The notes below the pieces were generated by a model. That model saw only the letters and a list, made by a program, of their open reading frames with translations, did not search any database and was not told where the DNA came from. A stretch of 64,000 nt of DNA, from assembly GCF_963676855.1 (NCBI RefSeq), contig NZ_OY781460.1, forward strand, positions 2,827,501 through 2,891,500. Reading direction: 5' to 3'. Source of the DNA: an uncultured Anaeromusa sp. (GTDB taxonomy: Bacteria; Bacillota; Negativicutes; Anaeromusales; Anaeromusaceae). Every line of letters starts with the position of its first letter. Position 1 is the first letter of the stretch. Below are positions 9,681 to 18,710 of this stretch, piece by piece. The translations under genes and the position numbers were made by a program.

Positions 9681-9941
9681 CTATAAATCCAGCTCCATTG
9701 AATTTACCTTTACCGTAGGAATTTGCAGTAAATCTTGCGTTAATTGCTGCACAACAGCATCCTCACCGAATAATTGCAGCAAAATCAAACCTTGATTGCT
9801 GCATGCGTCCGCAGATGCCTGATGCAAGCCCAAACGGGTTCGAATATGACAGCCGAACTGAGTCAGTACTTCCTGCACCCTTGTCGCCGTTTCCACCCGA
9901 TTTTCCAAAATCACAGCCATCACACTTGTCTTCTCAGCCAT
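9681..9941 (-). CDS. TM1266-type iron-only hydrogenase system regulator
   Basis: The 86-aa protein looks like the ACT/NikR-C-type family (TIGR03959) that accompanies [FeFe]-hydrogenase maturation genes. It shows VMAVILENRVETATRVQEVL near the N terminus, a GCHIRTRLGLH strand region, and the closing VKVNSMELDL. I chose ATG 9941 because GGAGGTCAGAGT precedes it. Proteins of this family are thought to be ligand-binding regulators without an obvious DNA-binding domain. hydF lies 6 kb away on the same strand, which agrees with the assignment. Ligand and target are unknown. Confidence 0.82.
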   Translation of the reverse strand: MAEKTSVMAVILENRVETATRVQEVLTQFGCHIRTRLGLHQASADACSNQGLILLQLFGEDAVVQQLTQDLLQIPTVKVNSMELDL

Positions 9942-10107
9942 ACTCTGACCTCCTTGCAGTAATTGCTTTCGCATATACTTATACAATTCCTCGTAAAATT
10001 CCTGCCTTTCTCAAAAGAAAAGTCGTTCCTTATAGCGAATCAGCAGGACATCTTTCCGCGACAGCGAAATTTATAGGCTATATTAGAACGGAAAGGAGCC
10101 TACTTAC

Positions 10108-11997
10108 GTGCCGATTATCGCCCTTGCGCAAATGCAGGTTCGCCCAGGACATCCGGCGAGAAACCTTGCTTGTATGCTGCAGCTTATTGACGAAGCCCGT
10201 CAGAAAGGTGCGGCTCTAATTGTATTCCCCGAAATGTCGCTCCCGGGGTATCTGCTGGGAGATGTCTGGGAACAGCCTGCCTTTCTCCGCGACTGTGAAG
10301 CTTGCGGCGCCGAAGTCATCGCTGCCAGTCAGAATATTACTGTTGTTTTTGGCAACATAGCTATTGATTGGCAGCGCCTCAACGAAGACGGACGCCCGCG
10401 CAAATATAATGCTCTTTTTGCGGCCAGAGATGGCCGCCTGATAGCTCCGCCGCATTCCCCTTACCCCTTTGTCATTAAAACTTTACTGCCTAATTACCGT
10501 GAGTTCGATGACAGCCGTCATTTTTTCAGTCTCCGGCAGTTAGCGGAAGAAAGCGGCCTGCCTCTAGCACAATTGGCGCAGCCGCTTTCACTGCCTATCG
10601 GTGATCGCGTTTTCAATACCGCCTGCCTCATCTGCGAAGACGGTTGGGATGCAGACTATATTGTCCAGCCCTTGCATCTGCAACAACGCTGCGGCAAATT
10701 AGATCTTATTATCAACATTTCCAGTTCGCCCTTCACCTTAGGCAAAAACAACAAACGACATCGCGTTTTTGGCGCTCAGGCAGCCAGGTATGAAGCACCG
10801 TTGCTCTACCTTAACCAAGTAGGCCTGCAAAACAACGGTAAAACCGTATACACTTTTGACGGCAACAGCAGTCTTTATGACGCCCAGGGCCGCCTTCGTT
10901 ATAGCGCTCCTGCTTTTAAAGCAGGGCTGCATCTAGTCTCTTTGGAAAATCTTCCCGCTCAATTTCCTGCCATGGCCCCTGACGATACAGGAACGATTGT
11001 CCAAGCTCTACGCTACGGCATTCGTCAATTTTTACAGCAAACCGGCCTTTCCCGCGTGGTCATTGGCGCTTCCGGCGGTATCGACTCTGCGGTATCTGCA
11101 GCGCTATACCGCTCCGTGTTAGAACCGGAGCAGTTGTTTCTCATCAACATGCCCAGTCGGTTCAATTCGGCTACTACGAAGGATTTGGCGGCTCAATTGG
11201 CTCAACGCCTAGGTTGTTATTACGCCGTTGTACCGGTGCAAGACTCCTTAGAGCTGACAATGCGCCAGTTCAGCTCGCTCCGCTGCCTGGACAGCCCACT
11301 GCCCTTACCAGATCTAACTCTGTCATCCTTTGTCCAGGAAAACATCCAAGCCCGTGACCGATCTAGCCGCATTCTGGCTGCTGCTGCAGCCGCCTGGGGA
11401 GGCGGTTTTACTTGCAATGCCAATAAGAGCGAACTTACCGTAGGTTACTCGACACTGTACGGCGATCAAGCCGGTTTCCTCGCCGTACTGGGCGATTTAT
11501 GGAAATACCAGGTGTATGATGCCGCCCGTTTCCTCAATGACCACATCTATCAACACGAAGTTATTCCTCAAGCCACCATTGACCTAATCCCTAGTGCAGA
11601 ACTATCTGCTGCGCAAAATGTAGATGAAGGCAAAGGAGATCCTCTTATTTATCCTTATCACGATCGCTTATTCCACGCTTTCATGGAACGTTGGCAGCGA
11701 GCTACACCGGAAGATATATTGGGTTGGTACAGCGATAATACGCTGGCCGAGCAACTTGGCTGTTCACCCGAATTGCTTAAAATGCATTTCAGCGATCCTG
11801 CCGTTTTTATTGCCGATTTGGAGCGTTGGTGGAACCTTTACAGCGGCATGGGCATAGCCAAACGCATTCAAGCTCCCCCCGTCCTGGCCATCAGCCGCCG
11901 TGCGTATGGCTTTGATCATCGGGAAGCGCAAAACGGTCCTTACTATACCCGCCGTTACCACCAACTAAAAAAACAAATATTAAAAGAAAGAAGGTAA
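10108..11997 (+). CDS. nadE: glutamine-dependent NAD+ synthase
   Basis: The 629-aa enzyme makes NAD+ from nicotinate adenine dinucleotide, ATP and glutamine. The N-terminal nitrilase-like glutaminase domain (~1-280) shows the catalytic Glu in FPEMSLPGY and the nucleophile Cys in CLICEDGW. The C-terminal synthetase carries the ATP-pyrophosphatase loop ASGGIDSAVSAAL (~320-332) and NKSELTVGYSTLYGD. The start codon is GTG 10108 with GGAAAGGAG ahead. An acetyltransferase gene follows after 5 bases, probably co-transcribed. Confidence 0.96.
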   Translation: MPIIALAQMQVRPGHPARNLACMLQLIDEARQKGAALIVFPEMSLPGYLLGDVWEQPAFLRDCEACGAEVIAASQNITVVFGNIAIDWQRLNEDGRPRKYNALFAARDGRLIAPPHSPYPFVIKTLLPNYREFDDSRHFFSLRQLAEESGLPLAQLAQPLSLPIGDRVFNTACLICEDGWDADYIVQPLHLQQRCGKLDLIINISSSPFTLGKNNKRHRVFGAQAARYEAPLLYLNQVGLQNNGKTVYTFDGNSSLYDAQGRLRYSAPAFKAGLHLVSLENLPAQFPAMAPDDTGTIVQALRYGIRQFLQQTGLSRVVIGASGGIDSAVSAALYRSVLEPEQLFLINMPSRFNSATTKDLAAQLAQRLGCYYAVVPVQDSLELTMRQFSSLRCLDSPLPLPDLTLSSFVQENIQARDRSSRILAAAAAAWGGGFTCNANKSELTVGYSTLYGDQAGFLAVLGDLWKYQVYDAARFLNDHIYQHEVIPQATIDLIPSAELSAAQNVDEGKGDPLIYPYHDRLFHAFMERWQRATPEDILGWYSDNTLAEQLGCSPELLKMHFSDPAVFIADLERWWNLYSGMGIAKRIQAPPVLAISRRAYGFDHREAQNGPYYTRRYHQLKKQILKERR

Positions 11998-12002
11998 TTC
12001 TT

Positions 12003-12572
12003 ATGCTCCGTGGACATCGCGTCACCTTGCGCCCTATTTCCGAAGAAGACTTGCCTCTGCTTTGGCGTTTGGGCAATGATATTAATGCCAAAGGCAGCTA
12101 TTGGCCCGCCGAACTCTACACAGAAACCGAATTGAAACAAAAATTTAATGAGCATGGCCTCTGGCAGGAAACTGCCGGAACCATGCTCATCGTTGACGCC
12201 CAGACGGATCGTTTGCTAGGAGAATTGTATTATTTTAAGGGCCTCCTCTACCAGGCCGGCCTGGAAGTCGGCTACCGTCTGTACCGTCCTGAAGACCGCG
12301 GCAAAGGCTATATGACTGAAGCCCTGCAGCTTTTCATCGCCTTTCTCTTTGCCTCTCGCCCTCTGCCTCGTTTGCAACTGAACGTCTTGAAAGGCAACCA
12401 AGCTAGCCGCATCGTAGCTGAGCGCTGCGGTTTCCAGTATGAAGGTACATTGCGTCAAGCGGTGTTCCATATGGGAACGTATCTGGATCTAGAAATGTTC
12501 TCTATGCTCCGCTCCGAAGCGCCTTCGCTAGAAGAACTCCTCAAAGACCCTGCTGTTAGAAACAACAAATAG
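12003..12572 (+). CDS. GNAT N-acetyltransferase (RimJ/RimL type)
   Basis: The 189-aa protein has the RimJ/RimL-type acetyltransferase fold. The N terminus LRGHRVTLRPISEEDLPLLWRL is typical, the acetyl-CoA loop is RPEDRGKGYMTEAL (~94-107), and LNVLKGNQASRIVAERCGF is motif B. The substrate (a protein N terminus, an amino acid or an antibiotic) cannot be told from sequence. It starts at ATG 12003 with GAAGGTAA upstream, 5 bases after nadE. It converges on the zinc-ribbon gene with almost no intergenic space and no visible terminator. Confidence 0.88.
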   Translation: MLRGHRVTLRPISEEDLPLLWRLGNDINAKGSYWPAELYTETELKQKFNEHGLWQETAGTMLIVDAQTDRLLGELYYFKGLLYQAGLEVGYRLYRPEDRGKGYMTEALQLFIAFLFASRPLPRLQLNVLKGNQASRIVAERCGFQYEGTLRQAVFHMGTYLDLEMFSMLRSEAPSLEELLKDPAVRNNK

Positions 12573-12575
12573 AAC

Positions 12576-12929
12576 TTAACGCAGCCGCAGAAAAAACCAC
12601 CCCAGCAAAGAGGCAATCACCAAAACAAAAAAGACCGGCAGTAAAAATATAAATACCGCCCCCAAGGCGACCACTGCCAACAACGCCTTCCACCACCAGC
12701 CGTCGCCAAAAAGACGAATCTGCTTCACATACACGCCCGACGGCCGGCTTTGTTGATAGGAGGAGCGGCGCTCTTCTCTTGCAGCACCATCATTACCGAC
12801 CTCGATGGTTTCTCCTGAAAAAGATCGCCGCTCTTGGCGGCTCAATACGCGTACATCGCCTTGCCCGCACTGCGGGCAAGGCTTATTTATATCTTCTTTG
12901 GGAGCCCCGCAAAATTCGCATACCGTCAC
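12576..12929 (-). CDS. zinc-ribbon membrane protein
   Basis: The 117-aa protein opens with a four-Cys zinc ribbon (CEFCGAP and CPQCGQG, residues 4-24). A polar linker of about 50 residues follows, then two closely spaced hydrophobic segments at the C terminus (ALLAVVALGAVFIFLLPVFF and the following VLVIASLLGWFF), enough for a membrane hairpin. The architecture suggests a membrane-anchored cytoplasmic ribbon; the function is unknown. It starts 11 bases after the stop of the 522-aa unknown gene, so the two probably form an operon. Confidence 0.75.
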   Translation of the reverse strand: MTVCEFCGAPKEDINKPCPQCGQGDVRVLSRQERRSFSGETIEVGNDGAAREERRSSYQQSRPSGVYVKQIRLFGDGWWWKALLAVVALGAVFIFLLPVFFVLVIASLLGWFFLRLR

Positions 12930-12940
12930 AGCACATCCTC

Positions 12941-14509
12941 CTAATCCTGTTCCCAGGCCTCGCCTGATACTACAGCCACTAACCCCTGTTCATTCAGATA
13001 GCGCACATCATAACCGGTAAGTTCCAAACTGCGGCATAACTGCTCATAATTTTTCTTCAGCAGTGTATGAGACACTTCCAAAAAATCGCTAACAATTCCC
13101 GCCTGAATATGATCTAAATCATTGATACCGCCAAAAGCCAAAAGCAAGGCTCCTCCCCAGCTTTCAGGTCTACGAAAGCGAGGACGCCCCTGTACAACAC
13201 AGTAATGCCGCCACATGGTTTCCAGCATCTGTACATCATAATACGACAAACCAAAAACAGGAGACACTTCTTGAAGCACTTCCATGACTGGCGACGCTTC
13301 CTCTAGCTCCGCCGTAACAGGCGGTTTCTCAGGTTCTACCAGCTCCGGCAGCACCTGAAAGCGCTCCCCATGGGCCATCTGCATGATCAATTGGCGCACT
13401 GCCGCCGCATGGCGACATAGGAAGGCGTCCATGGAGTCAGCTTCATTCTGACAAGAATACCACGCCTGCATACGCTGCACCTCTGTTTGAATGCGACGCT
13501 GCAAGGCGCGGCTTGTTTCATACGAGGTAAAATGGCAAACATAATTGGCCATTGACGCTGCTCCAGTCCGAACATGGCCCAAGAACAGAAACCCCTTCCA
13601 ATCTAAGCCAAATCCTGGCATCGGCATATTGAAGGACGTATCCCGCAATAAATCAATACATTCTACTGTTTCCGCATCCAACACCCGCTGTACATAAAAG
13701 ACGGTAAACTGTGATTGCGCCATATCTTCCAGCAAGGCCGCTTCTTCCGCCGACAAATTCGCTTCATTATGGATTAGGAAATGACGAATTGGTTGCCTGT
13801 CATTACGCAGCAAATGATAGTCAAAAAGAAAAAAATCCCAAAAGGAAGTCCAAAAAGCATCCCGCTGCGGCCCCTCTTCTGGCGCCAGCATGGATTCTCC
13901 TCCATACAAAAATACAGCTCGGTTGATATCTTCTTGAAACACTGTATTTTGGAAATAGCCACTCATACGTGTGTAGGTTCGTTCCAATAAGTCAGCAACG
14001 CGCTGGGCTGTTTCCGCCAGACCAAACTGCTGTTGATTACGCCGCACGACTTCGACAACATCCATGCCTTTCGCTTCCGCAAAACCCACTGCAGGCAATT
14101 CCAATAAATGCAGGCGTCCGCTTTCCACCATGCGCTGCGCCGCTTCGCGAATGCCCGGCGCTCCGTCAATATATTTCTTGCCTTCCAGATAATCGGCCAA
14201 ATCACGCAACGTATTCAAAAACGGCCGAACCGAGGACAACTTTAGCTTAAACTCTTCTTCCTGCACAGCCAGCCATTCTACAGCCAAGCTGACCTGAACC
14301 GCACGCAGATCTTCAAAAAACAAAATGTCTGCAAACAGCATGTATAACAGCAAGCGGCGCACATTTTTCCATTGCTCCAGCAATTCGGCGGCATTTTTCC
14401 CTTGCCAGGCCAACTGTCGCAAAAATCCATCTACGCATTCCTGCGACAACGGAGTCAACTGCGGCGCTTCATCATAAAAAGCTTGAACCTGAGCATATAC
14501 ATTATTCAT
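12941..14509 (-). CDS. unrecognised 522-aa protein
   Basis: I do not recognise a family. The protein is acidic and rich in Leu, Glu and Gln. It appears largely alpha-helical and has no signal peptide or clear membrane segment. A short acidic, Pro-containing stretch near residue 395 (EPEKPPVTAELEEASPVMEV) may separate an N-terminal helical domain from a C-terminal ~120-residue domain. I selected ATG 14509 because it lies about 75 bases from a TATAAT box with a palindrome in its spacer (14584-14612). The ribosome site is weak (AGAAAGAAG). Overlapping alternative ORFs on the plus strand are shadows. It is followed by the zinc-ribbon membrane protein in the same operon. Confidence 0.7.
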   Translation of the reverse strand: MNNVYAQVQAFYDEAPQLTPLSQECVDGFLRQLAWQGKNAAELLEQWKNVRRLLLYMLFADILFFEDLRAVQVSLAVEWLAVQEEEFKLKLSSVRPFLNTLRDLADYLEGKKYIDGAPGIREAAQRMVESGRLHLLELPAVGFAEAKGMDVVEVVRRNQQQFGLAETAQRVADLLERTYTRMSGYFQNTVFQEDINRAVFLYGGESMLAPEEGPQRDAFWTSFWDFFLFDYHLLRNDRQPIRHFLIHNEANLSAEEAALLEDMAQSQFTVFYVQRVLDAETVECIDLLRDTSFNMPMPGFGLDWKGFLFLGHVRTGAASMANYVCHFTSYETSRALQRRIQTEVQRMQAWYSCQNEADSMDAFLCRHAAAVRQLIMQMAHGERFQVLPELVEPEKPPVTAELEEASPVMEVLQEVSPVFGLSYYDVQMLETMWRHYCVVQGRPRFRRPESWGGALLLAFGGINDLDHIQAGIVSDFLEVSHTLLKKNYEQLCRSLELTGYDVRYLNEQGLVAVVSGEAWEQD

Positions 14510-14583
14510 ACGGCGGCACTTCTTTCTCTTAGAGAACCACTGAACACGCACTTACAATTCCCTAAAAATATAGTTACGTTGCC

Positions 14584-14612
14584 ATTATATCACTCTCGTT
14601 CACAAACGAGAA
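14584..14612 (-). promoter_or_regulatory. promoter with palindromic operator upstream of the 522-aa gene
   Basis: On the minus strand a perfect TATAAT (14584-14589) lies 17 bases from a weak -35 (TTCTCG, 14607-14612). The spacer is occupied by an 18-base perfect inverted repeat, TCTCGTT-4-AACGAGA (14594-14611). The placement fits a repressor operator. It is not the B. subtilis LexA box, because the half-sites are in the opposite order. Confidence 0.5.
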
Positions 14613-14640
14613 GACGACAATCCCTCAGCGGCACCGCCAT

Positions 14641-15792
14641 CTACTCCTGCGTTGGCGACAAAGACAGTTTCGTCCGCAAAACGCGCCGCACCGCTTCATC
14701 CAGGCGTTCCGCCGGCAAACGTCCATCTTTGACCGCTTCCAATATTCCTGTATATACCTGCTTCTGGTTAGCCACATTGTGACAAACCAGAAGTGCATCC
14801 GCTCCTGCCCCCACAGCCATTACCCCCATGTCACGAAAGGAATAAAGGGACGTCATGGCACCCATTTCCAGGTCATCCGTCACAATCAGACCTTCAAAAC
14901 CAAGTTCCCTGCGCAGTACACCCTTAAGCAAAGCCTCCGAAATACAGGCAGGATTCTCGGCGTCATACGCCGGATATCGCAGATGTGAGACCATAATCAA
15001 TGGCGGCTGCGTATCAAATTCCTTGATCAAGCTTCGAAAAGGGACCAAATCTTCCTGCTCTAACACATCCCGCTCTACCGTAATATCGGAAACCTCCTGG
15101 TGCGGATCCTTGGGAGCTTTGCCTATACCGGGAAAATGCTTCAACGTACAAAACATGCCTTCTTTGCGGTAGCCCAATACAGCAGCCCTCGCCAAACGAG
15201 TCACTTCTGCTGCTTCACCAGCAAAAGAGCGTCCCGCCCCCAGTCCTATATCTACTACAGGCGCAAAGTTTACATTAAAGCCCATGTACATAAGTTCACG
15301 CGCATTTTCCGCCGCCCAGTTCTCCACCTGTTCGGCGCTGCCATGCGAACCTAGCTCCGCCTGCGACGGCAACGGCAGCACCTGTTCCCTCATACGCAGC
15401 ACCCGGCCGCCTTCTTGATCTACGCTAACAAGAAGCGGGAGACGTGGTGATTGCGATAGTGTTTGTTTTTGCAAAGCGTCAATAAGATTCTTCACTTGGG
15501 CGGGGCTTTGCATGTTGCGATCAAATAAAACAACGCCTCCTGCATGCAATTCCCTCAGTTGTCCTAATGTCTCCGCATCCGCCTCGGTTCCCGCAATGCC
15601 GACCCACAGCAACTGACCCACTTTTTCTTCCAAGGTCATCCCTTGCAGCAACGCTTCCACTTGTTCCTCTTGAGATAACGTTTTTTTTGACTCCGCCGCT
15701 GTTTCTCCCAAGCCGCCATTCACTACGCTCAAGCACAACCACAGCAAAATCACACGGATTGCTCTGCTACGCTTTTCTTTTCCGCCAAACAA
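14641..15792 (-). CDS. nagZ: exported beta-N-acetylhexosaminidase, glycoside hydrolase family 3
   Basis: The 383-aa protein has the single GH3 N-terminal domain of NagZ. Key elements are SVDQEGGRV, the loop KHFPGIGKAPKDPHQE with the catalytic His/Asp dyad, and the nucleophile Asp in IVTDDLEMGAM. NagZ releases GlcNAc from peptidoglycan-derived fragments. A hydrophobic N terminus (AIRVILLWLCLSVVNGG) predicts export, unlike the cytoplasmic enterobacterial enzyme. The start is TTG 15792 behind GAGGGTGA, four bases after the stop of a small ORF, implying coupling. It is the last gene of the hydF-nagZ stretch. Confidence 0.9.
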   Translation of the reverse strand: MFGGKEKRSRAIRVILLWLCLSVVNGGLGETAAESKKTLSQEEQVEALLQGMTLEEKVGQLLWVGIAGTEADAETLGQLRELHAGGVVLFDRNMQSPAQVKNLIDALQKQTLSQSPRLPLLVSVDQEGGRVLRMREQVLPLPSQAELGSHGSAEQVENWAAENARELMYMGFNVNFAPVVDIGLGAGRSFAGEAAEVTRLARAAVLGYRKEGMFCTLKHFPGIGKAPKDPHQEVSDITVERDVLEQEDLVPFRSLIKEFDTQPPLIMVSHLRYPAYDAENPACISEALLKGVLRRELGFEGLIVTDDLEMGAMTSLYSFRDMGVMAVGAGADALLVCHNVANQKQVYTGILEAVKDGRLPAERLDEAVRRVLRTKLSLSPTQE

Positions 15793-15796
15793 ACTT

Positions 15797-15952
15797 TCAC
15801 CCTCTTTCTACCTCATACAATAACGCCGCACTTCCTCCAGCAGAATCAAGAAAGCAGGACAAAGCAACAGCAAATTCTCCCCAGGCAACGCTTGTGTAAA
15901 AAATACCGCCGCAACGGCAGGAATGTTTATTTACATCATCTGCATGCATCAT
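15797..15952 (-). CDS. 51-aa ORF between hydF and nagZ, possibly frameshifted
   Basis: ATG 15952 has a good GGAGG site six bases before it, so initiation here is credible. The in-frame product begins MMHADDVNKHSCRCGG (a possible CxC metal site) and stops at 15797, just before nagZ. At a run of six A on the plus strand (15898-15903) the neighbouring frame becomes attractive. It would continue as a hydrophobic, basic-ended peptide (LLLLCPAFLILLEEVRRY) and stop near 15811. Either this is an unshifted small gene, or a gene with a frameshift or sequencing error at the homopolymer. No family recognised. Confidence 0.4.
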   Translation of the reverse strand: MMHADDVNKHSCRCGGIFYTSVAWGEFAVALSCFLDSAGGSAALLYEVERG

Positions 15953-16001
15953 AGACCGCCTCCGTCTTTCAGGAGCGTACCCAAGCCACCTGCCCAACAA
16001 A

Positions 16002-17222
16002 TTACAGTAGATCCGCTAGCTGCGGAAACGGAGAAAGCGCCCGCGGCAAGATCCCCTGCAACGCCGCAATGGCCACACCATAATTGACAATTGGCACTTG
16101 CTGCTGCTGCGCCGCCATCATGCGCGCCAGCATATCCCGCCGGTTCAGCATGCAGGCGCCGCAATGAACAATAACTTGATAGGAAGACAAATCTTTAGGC
16201 AGCGTTGTACCGCTGGACCAAGAAAATTCAAGTTCGCCCCCAACATACTGCCGGATCCAGCGAGGAATTTTCACCGTTCCGATATCGTCCTCCACGCGAT
16301 GATGCGTACAGCCTTCACTCATCAAAACCCGATCGCCAGGTTTTAAAGCCAGCAAAGCCTTTGCCCCTTTAACCAGTGTTTCCAAATCTCCCTTATAGCG
16401 AGCAAAGAGAATGGAGAAAGACGTCAACAATACATCCGGCGGCGTATCGGCGTCAGCTTTTAAGAACGCCTGTGAGTCTGTAATGACGATGCGGGGTGTT
16501 TTTTTCAAATTTCCCAGACATTCTTTAAGCTCCCGTTCCTTGACTACGTACGCCATAGCGTCGGAATCCAAAATATCCCGAATAACTTGCACCTGCGGCA
16601 AAATCAGCCTGCCTTTAGGGGCCGCCAAATCAATAGGCGTCACCAACACCGCCGTATCCCCAGGCTGCAGTAAATCGCCTACAATCGTCGGCTGTTCAAA
16701 AAGAAGAGGCGCTGTTTTCACCATGGCAATCTTCAAATCGCCGATGCCTTTGCGCTGCAAGGCGCTCACAGAAACCATCTCCGCCGCCTGCAAAGCCCCT
16801 TGCCAAGCTTCCAGCTGTTCTGGGGTAGCTTTCGCTTGATCTTGTTTATTGATCACCGCAATCACCGGAATTTTTTTCGTTGCACAAAGAGCGGCAATCT
16901 CTTGCTCTGGCTCGCCGCAGCCATTTTCTACATCCATAATAATTAACGCCAAATCCGTCTTCGCCAACACCTCCAGCGACTTTGCCACTCGCAATTCTCC
17001 CAGTTCACCAGTATCGTCCAAGCCAGCCGTATCAATAACGACCACCGGGCCTAGCGGCAGAATTTCCATAGACTTATATACCGGATCCGTCGTCGTCCCG
17101 GCAAATTCCGAAACAATCGCCAATTCCTGGTTGGTCAAAGCGTTGATCAAACTTGATTTCCCGGCGTTTCTGCGCCCAAAAAGCGCAATATGAAGTCGGT
17201 TGCCTCTGGGAGTTGTATTCAT
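16002..17222 (-). CDS. hydF: [FeFe]-hydrogenase H-cluster maturation GTPase HydF
   Basis: The 406-aa protein carries an N-terminal Era-like GTPase domain: P-loop GRRNAGKSSLINAL (~17-30), switch region FAGTTTDP, DTAGLDD and NKQD. It also has the Fe-S binding residues of HydF in the C-terminal half: EGCTHHRVEDDIGTVKIP, then HCGACMLNRRDM. HydF is the scaffold on which the 2Fe subcluster is finished before transfer to the hydrogenase apoprotein. I prefer ATG 17222 to GTG 17231, since AGGAG directly abuts the GTG. It sits 11 bases after aspA on the same transcript. hydE, hydG and the hydrogenase itself are not in this window. Confidence 0.95.
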   Translation of the reverse strand: MNTTPRGNRLHIALFGRRNAGKSSLINALTNQELAIVSEFAGTTTDPVYKSMEILPLGPVVVIDTAGLDDTGELGELRVAKSLEVLAKTDLALIIMDVENGCGEPEQEIAALCATKKIPVIAVINKQDQAKATPEQLEAWQGALQAAEMVSVSALQRKGIGDLKIAMVKTAPLLFEQPTIVGDLLQPGDTAVLVTPIDLAAPKGRLILPQVQVIRDILDSDAMAYVVKERELKECLGNLKKTPRIVITDSQAFLKADADTPPDVLLTSFSILFARYKGDLETLVKGAKALLALKPGDRVLMSEGCTHHRVEDDIGTVKIPRWIRQYVGGELEFSWSSGTTLPKDLSSYQVIVHCGACMLNRRDMLARMMAAQQQQVPIVNYGVAIAALQGILPRALSPFPQLADLL

Positions 17223-17233
17223 AGCCAGCACTC

Positions 17234-18631
17234 CTATGCTTTGATTTCTTCGCCCACAACACCGGCATGGGTAAGATGCCTATCTTGCAGCCAACGTTCC
17301 ATTTCCTCTTCGCTCAGCAGTTTTTGCTCCAACAAAAGTTCCAATACTTGCCGTCCGCTGCGCCGCGATTCTTGAGCCAAGTCAGCCGCCTTTTCGTATC
17401 CCAAAAGCGGCGCTAATACAGTAGCTACAGCCGTACTTTTTTCTAAATGCCTCCGGCAAGCTTCCGGAACCGCTTCAATGCCTTCAATGCATTTTTCCGC
17501 AAATAAATTCATCCCTTTTGCCAAACTGTCCAAAGCTGGCAATAGATTAGCAGCAATCAGAGGATAAAACGCGTTCAATTCCAACTGCCCGCTTTGCGCC
17601 GCTAAGGTAATGGCCAAATCCCGCGCCATCACCTGATATGCTACTTGAGAGATCATTTCCGGCATCACCGGATTCACTTTGCCAGGCATAATGGAGGACC
17701 CCGCTTGAAGCTGCGGCAAGCGCAGTTCGCCAAAAGGCTCTGACGAAAGCAAACGTAAATCGCCGCTAATTTTCTGGAGTGTTACAGCGCAAGCTTTAAG
17801 TAAGCCTGAAACTTCCACAAAGACATCGGCATTTTGGGTTCCGTCCACGCCGTTTTCATCCCGCGCCAGCCCCAAGCCGCTCAAGCTGCGCAACCGTTCA
17901 ATCACCATATAAATGTACTTGCGCGGAGCATTCAAACCAGTTCCTACCGCCGTGCCGCCAAGATTGACCTTGCGCAAGCGCTCTTCTACTTTATAAAGAC
18001 GCCAGCGGTCGCGGCTGATTGCTTCTGCCCACGCGGAAAAAGACTGACCAACGGTAATCGGCACGGCATCCTGCAGTTCTGTACGTCCCAACTTAAGGAT
18101 ACCGGCAAATTCTTCTTCTTTGCGCTGCAAAGCCCCTTGCAGATTGGCACAAGCTTCCGCCAACGGCAACAGCAGCTTGATGGCCGCAATACGTAGCGCT
18201 GTAGGATAGACGTCATTCGTCGACTGTGACATATTCACATGATCCAAAGGGTGAACCAGGCTATAGTCTCCTTTAACGCCACCTAAAATTTCAATAGCCC
18301 TATTAGCGATGACTTCGTTTGCATTCATATTGGTAGACGTGCCTGCGCCTCCTTGAAAGGCGTCCACCAAGAAGAATTCCTGCCATTGCCCTGAAGCTAT
18401 CTCGCCGGCTGCTTGAAAGATGGCTTGTCCCAGCCGCTCTTCCAGCCGTCCCAGCTTCATATTGCTTTCCGCCGCCGCTTGTTTCACGACACCAAGCGCG
18501 CAAATCAGCTCTGAGTGTACTTTTTCGCCGGATACGGCGAAGTTTTCCATGGCGCGCAGCGTATGAATGCCATAGTATGCGTCTTCTGGCAGTTCCCGTT
18601 CTCCCAAAAAGTCTTTTTCCAGCCGTCCCAT
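17234..18631 (-). CDS. aspA: aspartate ammonia-lyase
   Basis: The 465-aa member of the fumarase/aspartase superfamily interconverts L-aspartate with fumarate and ammonia. It has the family signature SSIMPGKVNPVMPE (~316-329), the N-terminal YYGIHTLRAMENF, and GAGTSTNMNANEVIANRA. The start at ATG 18631 is supported by GAGGAG eight bases before; the longer ORF lacks a ribosome site. It is directly upstream of hydF with an 11-base gap. Pairing of an aspartase with hydF recurs in anaerobes as far as I recall, and could supply ammonia for the H-cluster bridging ligand, but that link is inference. Confidence 0.93.
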   Translation of the reverse strand: MGRLEKDFLGERELPEDAYYGIHTLRAMENFAVSGEKVHSELICALGVVKQAAAESNMKLGRLEERLGQAIFQAAGEIASGQWQEFFLVDAFQGGAGTSTNMNANEVIANRAIEILGGVKGDYSLVHPLDHVNMSQSTNDVYPTALRIAAIKLLLPLAEACANLQGALQRKEEEFAGILKLGRTELQDAVPITVGQSFSAWAEAISRDRWRLYKVEERLRKVNLGGTAVGTGLNAPRKYIYMVIERLRSLSGLGLARDENGVDGTQNADVFVEVSGLLKACAVTLQKISGDLRLLSSEPFGELRLPQLQAGSSIMPGKVNPVMPEMISQVAYQVMARDLAITLAAQSGQLELNAFYPLIAANLLPALDSLAKGMNLFAEKCIEGIEAVPEACRRHLEKSTAVATVLAPLLGYEKAADLAQESRRSGRQVLELLLEQKLLSEEEMERWLQDRHLTHAGVVGEEIKA

Positions 18632-18710
18632 ATGCATTCTCCTCGCAGCAATGTGTTTACTTTCTATGTTACTAGCAACCTTTGACATGTGCAAGAGATT
18701 CACAATGAAA

